Below are positions 16,911 through 25,410 of a DNA stretch of 64,000 nt, piece by piece. The notes under the pieces are model-generated. The model saw nothing but the letters and a program-made list of their open reading frames with translations, had not been told where the DNA came from and did not search any database. Location: contig NZ_LFIP02000001.1 in NCBI RefSeq assembly GCF_001189235.2, positions 248,001-312,000 on the forward strand, written 5' to 3'. This DNA comes from Bradyrhizobium embrapense. Its GTDB lineage: Bacteria > Pseudomonadota > Alphaproteobacteria > Rhizobiales > Xanthobacteraceae. The number at the start of each line of letters is the position of its first letter. Within the stretch, counting starts at the first letter, position 1. The position numbers and the translations under genes were made by a program.

Positions 16911-17141
16911 ATGATGAGAACGCCAATTTCGGCAAGAGATCTCGAGTTGATTGCGCTGCGCGAAATACGCAGTCTTCCCGGCGGGGAGCACGTATGCCAC
17001 GTGGAAATCGTCTCAGCGAATGCGGACTGGAGCCTTCATGCATCGGTACGGGACGGTGCAGATCTCAACCGGATCCAGCACGCGACGAGCGTCACGGCGA
17101 CCCGCCTGAAGAATCGGTATCAACTGCGAACCGATTGGTGA
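16911..17141 (+). CDS. Conserved hypothetical protein (76 aa)
   Basis: A soluble alpha/beta-type sequence: MMRTPISARDLELIALREIR, a Cys-containing strand HVCHVEIVSANADWSLHASV and a final helix ending RLKNRYQLRTDW. Two adjacent ATG codons offer the start (16911 or 16914). It ends the hsp20 run and overlaps the 3' end of a convergent small gene by about 50 bp. It resembles short Bradyrhizobium proteins I have seen next to stress genes; function unknown. Confidence 0.55.
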   Translation: MMRTPISARDLELIALREIRSLPGGEHVCHVEIVSANADWSLHASVRDGADLNRIQHATSVTATRLKNRYQLRTDW

Positions 17142-17253
17142 GTAACGACACGCTATGGAGCGGGACGTCGGCAAACGCGGGGACCGATCCGGCCATAAAG
17201 CCGATCAGGACGAACGACGCACCCGCGAGCACGCGCTGGAGGGCGGCCCGCAT
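17092..17253 (-). CDS. Possible small secreted protein
   Basis: A 53-residue frame with a good signal peptide (RVLAGASFVLIGFMAGSVPA then FADVPL) and a short Ser/Thr-rich mature part. It starts 16 bp after the stop of the secreted chorismate mutase gene, so it may be cotranscribed with it. No clear ribosome-binding site, and it overlaps the convergent gene ending at 17141. Moderate to low confidence. Confidence 0.45.
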   Translation of the reverse strand: MRAALQRVLAGASFVLIGFMAGSVPAFADVPLHSVSLLTNRFAVDTDSSGGSP

Positions 17254-17269
17254 GGTGAGCCGCGTTCGC

Positions 17270-17692
17270 CTATTTCTTCCAGGGCGTATCGCCGCGTGCC
17301 GCGGCGTCTGCGAAGATGCCCTGCTCGTAGTCGATGAAGGCGCGTACCATTGCGCGATATGCGGCTTCCGCAACCTTCGGCGACAGCCCGTCCGCTTCCG
17401 CAAGCGCCATCGCCTTCTTCACGACAGCCTCGGCGCGCTCCGGCGCCTCGACCTGCGCGGGGTTGGCCTTGAAGCGCGCGGCCTCATGGACGTAGCGGCC
17501 GCGCTCGGCCATCAGGCGGACGATCTCGCGGTCGAGCCGGTCGATATTGCTGCGCACCTCGCCGAGCGTCTTGCAGCAGGCGCCGTTGTCGACGGTGGGA
17601 CTGCCCCACAACGCCGGCGCATTGGTCACGGGCTCCTCGGCCCACGCCATCGCGGGGATCAGAAGCGTCAACAGAACCACCGGCAATCGCAT
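17270..17692 (-). CDS. Secreted chorismate mutase (AroQ type)
   Basis: A 140-residue protein with a signal peptide (MRLPVVLLTLLIPAMAWA) followed by an AroQ-class chorismate mutase domain: LGEVRSNIDRLDREIVRLMA (helix 1 with catalytic Arg), RYVHEAARFK (Arg/Lys) and a C-terminal helix ending YRAMVRAFIDYEQ. AroQ domains convert chorismate to prephenate; export makes it a periplasmic *AroQ enzyme, whose role in bacteria is unclear. The ATG at 17692 has GGAGG 7 nt upstream, which decides it over a TTG at 17713. Two adjacent Cys precede the domain. Confidence 0.8.
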   Translation of the reverse strand: MRLPVVLLTLLIPAMAWAEEPVTNAPALWGSPTVDNGACCKTLGEVRSNIDRLDREIVRLMAERGRYVHEAARFKANPAQVEAPERAEAVVKKAMALAEADGLSPKVAEAAYRAMVRAFIDYEQGIFADAAARGDTPWKK

Positions 17693-17810
17693 CGAACGCC
17701 TCCGTGTCAGCAAGCTCGCCTGTCGACGGTTATGCCGATTTTACGCACCGATGGAAGCCACCATGGCGGTCGAGCGACCGCGAACGCCCTTGCGAACCGC
17801 GTCGATGCGA

Positions 17811-18704
17811 TCAACCGAAATCCATGCCGGCCAACACGTCACGGACCTTGTTCTGGGCATCCGGGGGCAACGGCAGGATCGGACGCGGAGGCTCTGCCGC
17901 ACAGATCCTCCTGAGATTGGCGATCGCGTAAGCCACCCGCACGCTCGAGAATGTCTTGAACAGCTGCCAGACCGGTTGCAGCCTCGCGTCGAGCTGCCGG
18001 GCCCCGGCGGCATCTCCGCATTCCACGGCACGGACGATGTCGACGCAGATCTTGGGGAACACTCCCGCGAGAACGCTGTACCAGGTCTCGCCACCCGCCA
18101 GCAGCGCCTCGGTGCAGTTCCAGTCGGCGCTGTAGCCCAACGAGAAGCCGCTCGGCACCACAGCCCGCAATTCGGCGATATGGCCCGGCACTGCGGCCGC
18201 GTCCAGTGCGGGACTCTTCACCGCGACGATTCCTGCAACGTGACTCAAACGGCCGACCAGGTCAGGCGTAAATCGAAAATGCGTCGTGCCCGGATTGTCA
18301 TAGATGCAGATCGGCAATCCGCTTTCACGCGCCACCGTTTGAAAGTGCTCGAACACCTCGTCATCGGTCAGCGGCGTATAGGACACCGGCGCCAGCAGGC
18401 CTGCCGCCGCGCCTGCATCGCGCGCATCCTGCGCCAGCTTCACCGCATCATCGGTGCGCAGCGCACCGACGCCGACCAGGAGCGGCGTCTTGCCATCTGC
18501 GAGCGCGGCGGCCACCTGCACCGCACGCCGCCGCTCGTCGCGGCTGAAATAGGGATATGAGCCGGTGCTTCCGAGCAGCCCGATCGAATCCACCTTCGCC
18601 GCGACCAACGGCTCCAGCAATGCGCGAAGCGCTCCCGCGTCGACCTGCCCATCCCGGTTCGAGGGCGTGATCGGAAAGGCGGAAAGCCCCTTGAGATTGG
18701 CCAT
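17811..18704 (-). CDS. DapA/N-acetylneuraminate lyase family aldolase
   Basis: A 297-residue class I aldolase with a TIM-barrel. The Schiff-base lysine is Lys163 (VAVKSP) and the partner tyrosine Tyr135 (IYDNPGTT), matching E. coli DapA Lys161 and Tyr133. The usual GTTGE loop reads GSTGSYP, so it is probably not the biosynthetic dihydrodipicolinate synthase but a catabolic paralogue acting on a 2-keto acid. AGGAG lies 7 nt before the ATG at 18704. It is alone on its strand between the cupin gene and the chorismate mutase; substrate unknown. Confidence 0.8.
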   Translation of the reverse strand: MANLKGLSAFPITPSNRDGQVDAGALRALLEPLVAAKVDSIGLLGSTGSYPYFSRDERRRAVQVAAALADGKTPLLVGVGALRTDDAVKLAQDARDAGAAAGLLAPVSYTPLTDDEVFEHFQTVARESGLPICIYDNPGTTHFRFTPDLVGRLSHVAGIVAVKSPALDAAAVPGHIAELRAVVPSGFSLGYSADWNCTEALLAGGETWYSVLAGVFPKICVDIVRAVECGDAAGARQLDARLQPVWQLFKTFSSVRVAYAIANLRRICAAEPPRPILPLPPDAQNKVRDVLAGMDFG

Positions 18705-18853
18705 CGGTTGCTCCTGTTCGGTGACCGCCGCGCGAACGGCGCCATCGCGTTGCGGTCGGCGCCGCAGCGCCATCAATCACCACGCCCAATTCCGCTTGCA
18801 AGGTCCAGTTTGCTGCGGACTTCACGGCAAACTGGTCCAGTGCGCAGCGATGG

Positions 18854-19360
18854 CTATTCCAGCATCGTGGTCAGTTGCGCGCCCTCGTCGGCGACGAACA
18901 CCACGATCAGTTCCGCCGGCTCCGTGGTGCTGGCATTGGCCGAGACCATGTGGGTCGAACCCGGCGGCTCGAAGAAGGACTGGCCGACCTTGAAGGTTTC
19001 GACCGGCCCGCCGCCGAGCTGGGAGCGGATCTCGCCCTTGCTGATGTAGGCCGTCACCGAGCCCGAATGGCGGTGCGGCGGCGTGAAGCCGCCGGGACCA
19101 TAGAACACGCGCACCACCGTGACGCGTTTGCCAGCCACGTTGGGCAGCGCATGCGAGGTGATGACCTCGACCTTGTCGAGCGGCGACGCCGCATTGGCGC
19201 TGGCGCAGAGCGGCGCGATCACCGCGGAGATCGCATCCATCGGGGTCGGCAAGGCTTTTCCGATTACGAAAGCTGACGCCAGCCCCGCAATCACGGCCAG
19301 CGAGACCGCGCGCGGCGGCCGCGCGAATGAAAGAGATGGTGTCATCGCCATCGAGGTCAT
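18854..19360 (-). CDS. Cupin-domain protein with N-terminal membrane segment
   Basis: A 168-residue protein. Residues 17-38 form a hydrophobic segment (signal peptide or anchor), followed by a single cupin domain with motif 1 (PPHRHSGSVTAYISKGEI) and motif 2 (FFEPPGSTHMVS). The His residues of both motifs suggest a metal site. GGGAG precedes the ATG at 19360. Its upstream neighbour, 36 bp away, is the AhpD-like gene, so both probably belong to the MarR-controlled unit. Function within that unit is unknown. Confidence 0.75.
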   Translation of the reverse strand: MTSMAMTPSLSFARPPRAVSLAVIAGLASAFVIGKALPTPMDAISAVIAPLCASANAASPLDKVEVITSHALPNVAGKRVTVVRVFYGPGGFTPPHRHSGSVTAYISKGEIRSQLGGGPVETFKVGQSFFEPPGSTHMVSANASTTEPAELIVVFVADEGAQLTTMLE

Positions 19361-19396
19361 CGGCCGTTCTCCCTTGTCGATTGCTTTCGCGCCGTC

Positions 19397-19876
19397 TCAC
19401 GAAGCCGCCGCGGCCGTCCGCTGCCGGCGCGGCGGCGGCGTCCAGCGATAGGCGGCGCCGAACCGGTTCCAGACGTTGATCGAAGCGATCGCCGAGGTCA
19501 GGTAGGTCAGCTCCTTTTCCGAGAATTCAGCGGTGACCTCGGCATAGACCGCGTCGCTGACGCCGTTCGGCAAGGTGGTCAGCGCCTCGGTCCAGGCCAG
19601 CGCCGCGCGCTCGCGCGCCGAGAACTGCGCCACCTCGCGCCACACCACGACGAGGTTGAGCTTATCTGTGGGGACGCCGAGGCTCTCGCCTTGCAGGATG
19701 TGATACTGCACGCAGAAGGCGCAGCCATTGATCTGCGAGGCGCGCAGCTTGACCAGCTCCAGCAGCTGCTTGTCGAGACCGGCCTTCGCCGCGAACTGGC
19801 CGAGCTCACGCACGACGGCGAAGACATCGGGCGCGAGCTTCTCGAAGTCGAGATATTCCTTGCGGGCGTGTGACAT
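19397..19876 (-). CDS. AhpD-like carboxymuconolactone decarboxylase family protein
   Basis: A 159-residue cytosolic alpha-helical protein. The redox motif is Cys52-x-x-Cys55 with His59 (NGCAFCVQYH) preceded by KLRAS, the AhpD signature of peroxidase-linked thiol proteins. It may act as an alkylhydroperoxidase or in quinone/peroxide detoxification. The gene is divergent from marR with two perfect palindromes between the two starts, so it is the likely target of that repressor. The cupin gene follows on the same strand. Confidence 0.85.
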   Translation of the reverse strand: MSHARKEYLDFEKLAPDVFAVVRELGQFAAKAGLDKQLLELVKLRASQINGCAFCVQYHILQGESLGVPTDKLNLVVVWREVAQFSARERAALAWTEALTTLPNGVSDAVYAEVTAEFSEKELTYLTSAIASINVWNRFGAAYRWTPPPRRQRTAAAAS

Positions 19877-19894
19877 CGGCCTGGCCTCATGTTA

Positions 19895-19927
19895 TCAGTA
19901 TACTGACATATTATCAGAGCTCTGATA
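19895..19927. promoter_or_regulatory. Two palindromic MarR-type operators
   Basis: TCAGTATACTGA (19895-19906) and TATCAGAGCTCTGATA (19912-19927) are perfect palindromes sharing the half-site ATCAG. Their centres are 19 bp apart, close to two helical turns. They sit between the ahpD-like gene and marR, in the expected place for autoregulation and repression of the divergent gene. Confidence 0.75.
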
Positions 19928-19959
19928 TAGAGCAAGACGCAGACATTCGCGAAGGCAAC

Positions 19960-20526
19960 ATGGCGGGAATGCACAAACGTGGGAAATCCGGTGCCGCTGC
20001 GCGGTGGCCGGCGGGAAAAGCACCGGCGGGCAAGGTCGCGAGCGGAGCAGAAGCGGACGCCCTGCCCGCCTCGGCGGTCCCGCCGCCGGGCGAAGGCAAG
20101 CGCGGCGAACAAGGCTATCTCGCCTATCTGCTGCGCCAGGCGCATGCCGCCTCGCGGCTGTCGATGGAGCGCGAACTCGAATACCTCGGCGTCACGTCCC
20201 CGCAATTCGTGGTGCTGACGATGCTGAAAGCCTATCCGGGGCTCTCCGGCGCCGATCTGGCCCGGGTGGCATTGCTGACGCCGCAGACCGTCAGCGTGAT
20301 CATCCGCAACCTCGAGCGCGACGGCGCGATCCGCAAGACGCCGCATCCGGTGCACGGCCGGGTGCTGCAATGGACGCTGACCAGCCATGGAACCGGGCTG
20401 CTGGAGAAATGCCGGCATATCGCCCAGGCCCAGGAGCGGCGGCTCGCCGCCAGCCTCGATGCCAGATCGGAACAGATTGTCCGGCAATGGCTGTCAAAAA
20501 TCGCCACAGATTTGCAGGATAGCTAG
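19960..20526 (+). CDS. MarR family transcriptional regulator
   Basis: A 188-residue DNA-binding protein. The first 45 residues are Gly/Ala/Lys-rich and probably disordered, unusual in length for MarR. The winged helix-turn-helix (about residues 60-150) contains TSPQFVVLTMLKAYPGLSGA, LTPQTVSVIIRNLERDGAIR and a wing near HPVHGRVLQWTLT, followed by dimerisation helices. The ATG at 19960 (GAAGG just upstream) is preferred; MHKRGK nine bases further is possible. It probably represses itself and the divergent AhpD-like/cupin genes through the palindromes at 19895-19927, responding to an oxidant or phenolic ligand (inference). Confidence 0.88.
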   Translation: MAGMHKRGKSGAAARWPAGKAPAGKVASGAEADALPASAVPPPGEGKRGEQGYLAYLLRQAHAASRLSMERELEYLGVTSPQFVVLTMLKAYPGLSGADLARVALLTPQTVSVIIRNLERDGAIRKTPHPVHGRVLQWTLTSHGTGLLEKCRHIAQAQERRLAASLDARSEQIVRQWLSKIATDLQDS

Positions 20527-20581
20527 TTCTTGCGGCGTCATGGCTTTTGGCCCACCCGGACGGCGCCGCTAGACTGGGCGC

Positions 20582-21817
20582 ATGAAACAGCCTGATTCTT
20601 TGAATTTCCCTGCCCGCCGCGCCGTGCTGAAGGCAGCACTTGCCGCGGGCGTGACACTCGCCAATCCATTCGGCGCACTGGCAGCCACGCCTGCTGGCTT
20701 CGACCAGTGGCGCGACAATTTTCGCGCCCGCGCACTGGCAAAGGGCATTTCGGAGGCGACCTGGAATCGCTGCATGGGACGGGTCGAGCCCGACATGAGC
20801 GTGTTCAAGCAGATGCGCAACCAGCCCGAATTCCATGAGCAGATCTGGCAGTACATCAACCGCCGCGTCTCCGACTGGCGCGTCATCCACGGCCGCGAGG
20901 CGCTGAAGAAGAACGAGGCGCTGTTCGGCCGGATCGAGCGCGACTTCGGCGTCGAGCGCGGCACGCTGCTCGCGCTGTGGGGTGTTGAATCCGCCTATGG
21001 CGATCCGCTGGTGCAGCAGAACCACATGACGCCGGTGTTTCCCTCCCTCGCCGCGCTCGCCTGGAACGAGCCGCGGCGCAAGGCCTATTGGGAAACCGAG
21101 CTGATCAACGCGATGAAGATCGTGCAGCGCGGCTGGAGCACGCCCGAGGAGATGAACGGCTCGTGGGCCGGCGCGATGGGCCATTCGCAGTGGATGCCGG
21201 AAGTCTGGCTCAATGTCGGCTTCGACTATGACGGCGACGGCAAGGTCTCGCCGTTCGGCCGTCCCGACGACGCGCTCGGCTCGACCGCGAAGTATCTGGT
21301 CAATCGCGGCAAATGGCACCGCGGCGAGCACTGGGGCTACGAGGTCCGCGCGCCGGGCGGTGGCGCCAGCGGCAGTCGCACCTATGCGGCCTGGGCCAGC
21401 GCCGGCGTCGTGCGCGCCGACGGACAACCGTTTCCGCAGCCGAACGCGTCGGCGCAGCTCTGGATTCCCGTTGCCGGCGGCCCGGCCTTCCTGCTCGGCC
21501 CGAACTTCAATTCGGTAAAGAGCTACAATCCGTCGATGAACTACGCGCTGGCGATCTGCCATCTCGGCGACCGCTGTCTCGGCGGGCCGCCCTTCATCCA
21601 GCCGTTCCCGGGCTCGGAGCGCGCGCTGACGCTGGCCGAGGTGCAGGAGATGCAGACGCGTCTGACCAAGGCTGGCTTCGACACCGGCGGCACCGACGGC
21701 CGCGTCGGCAACGACACCATGCAGGCGATCAAGGATTTTCAAATCAAGGCGGGCCTGCTGCCCGCCGATGGCTACGGCGGGCTCAAGGTGCTGGCGCGGC
21801 TGCGGCAAGGCGGATAG
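20582..21817 (+). CDS. Lytic murein transglycosylase (MltB family) with peptidoglycan-binding domain
   Basis: A 411-residue periplasmic enzyme that cleaves the glycan strand and forms 1,6-anhydromuramic acid. The start MKQPDSLNFPARRAVLKAAL and the following hydrophobic stretch ending GALAATP give a signal peptide, possibly a twin-Arg-like one (ARRAVLK). The SLT domain has catalytic Glu136 in WGVESAYGDP, then GSWAGAMGHSQWMP; a PG_binding_1 domain occupies about residues 345-405. Normal length for MltB-like enzymes of alphaproteobacteria. A palindromic repeat follows its stop. Confidence 0.9.
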   Translation: MKQPDSLNFPARRAVLKAALAAGVTLANPFGALAATPAGFDQWRDNFRARALAKGISEATWNRCMGRVEPDMSVFKQMRNQPEFHEQIWQYINRRVSDWRVIHGREALKKNEALFGRIERDFGVERGTLLALWGVESAYGDPLVQQNHMTPVFPSLAALAWNEPRRKAYWETELINAMKIVQRGWSTPEEMNGSWAGAMGHSQWMPEVWLNVGFDYDGDGKVSPFGRPDDALGSTAKYLVNRGKWHRGEHWGYEVRAPGGGASGSRTYAAWASAGVVRADGQPFPQPNASAQLWIPVAGGPAFLLGPNFNSVKSYNPSMNYALAICHLGDRCLGGPPFIQPFPGSERALTLAEVQEMQTRLTKAGFDTGGTDGRVGNDTMQAIKDFQIKAGLLPADGYGGLKVLARLRQGG

Positions 21818-21824
21818 CCGCCGC

Positions 21825-21911
21825 CGTCATTGCGAGCGGAGCGAAGCAATCCATCTCTCCGCGTACGCGGGACTATGGATTGCTTCGTCGCTTCGCTCCT
21901 CGCAATGACGG
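21825..21911. repeat. Palindromic intergenic repeat element
   Basis: CCGTCATTGCGAGC...GAAGCAATCCAT at the left end is matched by ATGGATTGCTTC...GCAATGACGG at the right end, giving a long imperfect hairpin that fills the 97 bp between two convergent genes. Elements with CGTCATTGCGAG/GAAGCAATCC ends are widespread in Bradyrhizobium and related genomes and probably also terminate both transcripts. Confidence 0.75.
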
Positions 21912-21914
21912 AGA

Positions 21915-22730
21915 CTATTTCGCAGGCTGCCGCACCACGCCGCCGGCGTTCATGCCGCCGTCGATCACGAGCTCGGTGCCGGTGACGTAGCGCGACGCAT
22001 CCGAGGCGAGATAGAGCACGCCCTGCGCGATCTCGATCGCCTGGCCGGCGCGGCCGAGCGGCGTGGCGAACCTGGCGCGCTCCTCAGGATCGATCGGTGC
22101 GTTCTGGCCGGCGCCCGTCGCGCCTGTCGGAATCTTGCCCCAGATCGGCGTGTCGATGATGCCGGGATGCACGGAGTTGACACGGATGCCGTCATTCACC
22201 TGCGCGCATTCCATCGCGATCGACTTGGCGAACAGCCGCACCGCGCCCTTGGTCGCGCTGTAGCCGGAGAGCGTCGCTGCACCGCGCAGGCCGGCCAGCG
22301 ACGACATCATGATGATCGAGCCGCCGCCAGTCTTGCGCATCAGCGGGAGCGAATGCTTTACCGACAGGAACACGCCGTCGATATTGATCGCGGTCTGCCT
22401 CCGCCAGTCCGCGAGCGACATCTCGACGATCGAGGGCGCCCCGATGCCGATGCCGGCGTTGGAGACCATGATGTCGAGGCGGCCATAGCGCTTGCCGATT
22501 TCGGCGACGACCTCGATCCAGCGCTCCTCGCTGGTGACATCCTGCGGCAGGAAAAGCACCTCGCGGCCGGCCTTCTTGAGCCGCGCGGCGAGCTCGGGTC
22601 CCCGCAACTCGTCGATATCGGTCGCAACGACCGTCGCACCTTCCTGCGCGAACAATTCGACGATCGCCTCGCCGATACCCGACGCGCCACCGGTCACCAG
22701 CGCGACCTTGCCTTCAACCTGTCCTGCCAT
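21915..22730 (-). CDS. Short-chain dehydrogenase/reductase (classical SDR)
   Basis: A 271-residue NAD(P)-dependent oxidoreductase with a Rossmann fold. It has TGGASGIG (cofactor loop), DID after strand 2 (suggesting NAD preference), SNAG, the catalytic Ser and YSATK, and HPGIIDTP. Substrate not predictable. The ATG at 22730 has GGGAG about 6 nt upstream; a GTG at 22736 is an alternative. It lies 18 bp downstream of recJ on the same strand and is likely in the same transcript. Confidence 0.88.
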   Translation of the reverse strand: MAGQVEGKVALVTGGASGIGEAIVELFAQEGATVVATDIDELRGPELAARLKKAGREVLFLPQDVTSEERWIEVVAEIGKRYGRLDIMVSNAGIGIGAPSIVEMSLADWRRQTAINIDGVFLSVKHSLPLMRKTGGGSIIMMSSLAGLRGAATLSGYSATKGAVRLFAKSIAMECAQVNDGIRVNSVHPGIIDTPIWGKIPTGATGAGQNAPIDPEERARFATPLGRAGQAIEIAQGVLYLASDASRYVTGTELVIDGGMNAGGVVRQPAK

Positions 22731-22748
22731 GTCCACTCCCGACGTTTC

Positions 22749-24590
22749 TTATCTGATCACCGCCGGGCCCTGATCCGGTGCCGCGACGTCGAGGACACGG
22801 AATTGCACACGTTCGGTGCCTTGCCAACGGTCGACTGCCAGAGAGCCCGCCACGTGCAATTGCTGGCCGCGATTTTGCGTCAAGGCGCTGCCGAGCTTCT
22901 GTCCGACCGAGCGGAATGCGATACCGTTGACGATGGAACCATCGCCGGACTTGAAGCGCAGCCGCAAATGCGCCTGCCCGACCTCGTCGGCATAGACCAG
23001 CTGATGCGACGGCAGCGCGATCACCGGCTCCGGATTGGCGGCGCCAAATGGTCCCGCCCGATTGAGCGTCGCGGCGAATTCCGGCGTCACCGCGCGCGCC
23101 GTCACGGCGCCATCGATGAACAGCTCGTTCTCGTGGCGCGAGTTGGCGACGTCGGCTGCCAGCGCGCTTTCCATGTAGGCGCGGAATTCGGCGAGCTTCT
23201 CCTTGCGTAGCGTGACGCCGGCCGCCATCGCGTGGCCGCCGCCCTTCATCAGAAGGCCGTCATGCACCGCCTGCCGCACCGCTTTGCCGATGTCCACGCC
23301 GCCGATCGAGCGGCCCGATCCGGTGCCGATGCCGCCCGGCTCGAGCGCGATCGCAAACGCCGGACGCGCGAACTTCTCCTTCAGCCGCGCCGCGACCAGC
23401 CCGACCACGCCGGGATGCCAGCCTTCCGCCGCAGTGACGATGACGGCGCCCTTGTCCTCGAGCCCGAGCGCGGCCAGCGCCTCGGCTTCGGCCTGCGCCT
23501 CGGCCGCCTGCTCGATCACCCGCCGCTCCGCATTGAGGCGATCGAGCTCGGCCGCGATCCGCGCGGCCTCCGAGACATCGCCTTCGAGCAGCAGCCGCAC
23601 GCCGAGGTCGGCGCGTCCGATGCGGCCACCGGCATTGATGCGCGGCCCCAGCATGAAGCCGAGATGCCAGGCCTCCGGCGGGCCATTGAGCCGCGCCACA
23701 TCCATCAGCGCGGTGTGGCCGACATGGTCGCGGCGCCGCATCGCGATCAGACCCTTGGCGACGAAGGCGCGGTTGAGCCCGATCAGCGGCGCGACGTCGG
23801 CGACAGTGCCGAGCGCGACGTGATGCAGCACGCTGAGCAGGTCGGGCTCCGGCATCACGCTGGTCCAGAAGCCGCGCTGGCGCAATTCGCGGTTCACCGC
23901 GACCAACGTGACGAACACCAGACCGACGGCGGCGAGATGACCGAGCCCGGAGAGGTCGTCGGGCCGGTTCGGATTGACCAGCGCGTCGACCTCGGGCAGT
24001 TCGTCGCCGGTCTGGTGATGATCGATCACCACGACCGACATGCCGAGCTTCCTGGCTTCCGCCAGCGGCTCGATGCTGGTGGTGCCGCAATCGACCGTGA
24101 CGAGCAGCGTCGCGCCCTTGGCCGCCAGGGCGCGGACGGCGTCGACGTTCGGACCGTAGCCTTCGAAGATGCGGTCTGGGATGTGGATCAGCGGGTCCAG
24201 CCCGCAATGGCGCAGATGCCAGGTCAGCAACGCCGCCGAGGTCGCGCCGTCGACGTCGTAGTCACCGAAGATCGCGACCTTCTCGCCACGGACAGCGGCA
24301 TCCGCGATCCGCTTGGCCGCATGCTCCATCTCGGTGACGGTGTGCGGGTCCGGCATCAGCTTGCGGATGGTCGGATCGAGGAAATCAGGCACCTCGTCGA
24401 TCGCGACGTCGCGGCCGGCCAGCACGCGGGCCAGCATTTCCGGCAAATTGTGCCGCTGCACGATGGCGAGCGCCCGCGCCGCCCCGCGCGCATCCAGCCG
24501 GTCGCGCCAGAGCTTTCCGGTCAGCGACCGCGCCACGCCAAGGAACGCCTGCGGCACCTCGACGGGCAATGCGGATGCGTGGAGCGTCAT
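22749..24590 (-). CDS. recJ: Single-stranded-DNA-specific 5'-3' exonuclease RecJ
   Basis: A 613-residue cytosolic nuclease of the DHH superfamily, working in RecF-pathway recombination, mismatch repair and base excision repair. Motifs are FGDYDVDGATS (motif I), VTVDCGT, VIDHHQTGD (DHH motif III), VALGTVADVAPL (motif IV) and the DHHA1-domain glycine-rich SGRSIGGVDIGKAV and KGGGHAMAAG; the C-terminal OB fold closes the protein. The ATG at 24590 with AAAGGA close by is chosen; 16 upstream residues from an earlier in-frame start are not conserved. Confidence 0.95.
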   Translation of the reverse strand: MTLHASALPVEVPQAFLGVARSLTGKLWRDRLDARGAARALAIVQRHNLPEMLARVLAGRDVAIDEVPDFLDPTIRKLMPDPHTVTEMEHAAKRIADAAVRGEKVAIFGDYDVDGATSAALLTWHLRHCGLDPLIHIPDRIFEGYGPNVDAVRALAAKGATLLVTVDCGTTSIEPLAEARKLGMSVVVIDHHQTGDELPEVDALVNPNRPDDLSGLGHLAAVGLVFVTLVAVNRELRQRGFWTSVMPEPDLLSVLHHVALGTVADVAPLIGLNRAFVAKGLIAMRRRDHVGHTALMDVARLNGPPEAWHLGFMLGPRINAGGRIGRADLGVRLLLEGDVSEAARIAAELDRLNAERRVIEQAAEAQAEAEALAALGLEDKGAVIVTAAEGWHPGVVGLVAARLKEKFARPAFAIALEPGGIGTGSGRSIGGVDIGKAVRQAVHDGLLMKGGGHAMAAGVTLRKEKLAEFRAYMESALAADVANSRHENELFIDGAVTARAVTPEFAATLNRAGPFGAANPEPVIALPSHQLVYADEVGQAHLRLRFKSGDGSIVNGIAFRSVGQKLGSALTQNRGQQLHVAGSLAVDRWQGTERVQFRVLDVAAPDQGPAVIR

Positions 24591-24645
24591 GATTCCTTTC
24601 CAATCAGGCAGGAATCGTAGCGCCTCAATGAATCCCAAGCCAGTT

Positions 24646-25365
24646 CTAGCAACCCATCCGGGTGGCGATTTCCCCGAAATCCTTGGCTACGATGTCCCAG
24701 CTTCCGGTGGCCTCGAAATCGACTTTCTGCAACGGACCGTATTCGGTCGGCCGCGCCACGAACGCCGTCTTCAGGCCGTGCTTCTGGGCATGCTTCAGAT
24801 CGTAATTGTGCGCAGCGACCATCATCACCTGCTCCGGCGGCAGGCAGAGCAGCTTCGCGGCGCCGAGATAGGTTTCCGGATCGGGCTTGTAGTGCTCGAA
24901 CAGTTCGGCCGACATCACGAGGTCCCAGGGCAGGCCTGCGAACTTCGCCATGTTGGTGAGCAGGGCGACGTTGCCGTTTGAGAGCGGCGAGATGATGTAT
25001 TTGCTCTTCAGCCGGGTCAGTCCGGCGACGCTGTCGGGCCACCCGTGCAGGCGGTGCCAGCCCTTCGTCAGATGCTGCAAATCGTCCTCGGAGAGGCCCT
25101 TGATGTCGAACTGCGTGACCAGCTTGTCCAGCGAGCGGCGGTGCAACTCATCGAGGATGACGTAGCCGTTCTGCGGATTCTTGCGCACCTCGTCCATCGA
25201 GGCCGCGTAGACCGCGCGCCAGCCATCGACCAGCGCCGTCCAGTCGGCCTTGATCCCACGCTTCTCGCCCCATGTCGTGAAATCGTTGATCAGGCTGGTG
25301 CGCCAGTCGACCACGGTGCCGAACACGTCGAACACCAGGGCCTTGACGCCGGAAAGATCGGACAT
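24646..25365 (-). CDS. Haloacid dehalogenase type II
   Basis: A 239-residue HAD-superfamily hydrolase. Asp13 in VFDVFGTVVDWR is the nucleophile; SPLSNGN (motif II Ser), Lys in HYKPDPETY (motif III) and MVAAHNYDLKHAQKHG complete the active site. The VFGTVVDWR start and the SNGN...AAHNYD pattern are those of L-2-haloacid dehalogenases rather than phosphatases. The ATG at 25365 is preceded by GGGGAAG. It is upstream of recJ on the same strand with 55 bp between. Confidence 0.85.
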   Translation of the reverse strand: MSDLSGVKALVFDVFGTVVDWRTSLINDFTTWGEKRGIKADWTALVDGWRAVYAASMDEVRKNPQNGYVILDELHRRSLDKLVTQFDIKGLSEDDLQHLTKGWHRLHGWPDSVAGLTRLKSKYIISPLSNGNVALLTNMAKFAGLPWDLVMSAELFEHYKPDPETYLGAAKLLCLPPEQVMMVAAHNYDLKHAQKHGLKTAFVARPTEYGPLQKVDFEATGSWDIVAKDFGEIATRMGC

Positions 25366-25410
25366 GGGTGCTTCCCCTTTTGTTGTTCTTGCTTGCGCTA
25401 GATCTCTCCT

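Noticed and set aside
23232..24620. A 462-codon plus-strand frame opposite recJ
   Set aside because: It is the complementary shadow of a high-GC gene: very rich in Arg/His/Asp, no ribosome-binding site, no family features, while recJ on the other strand is intact.
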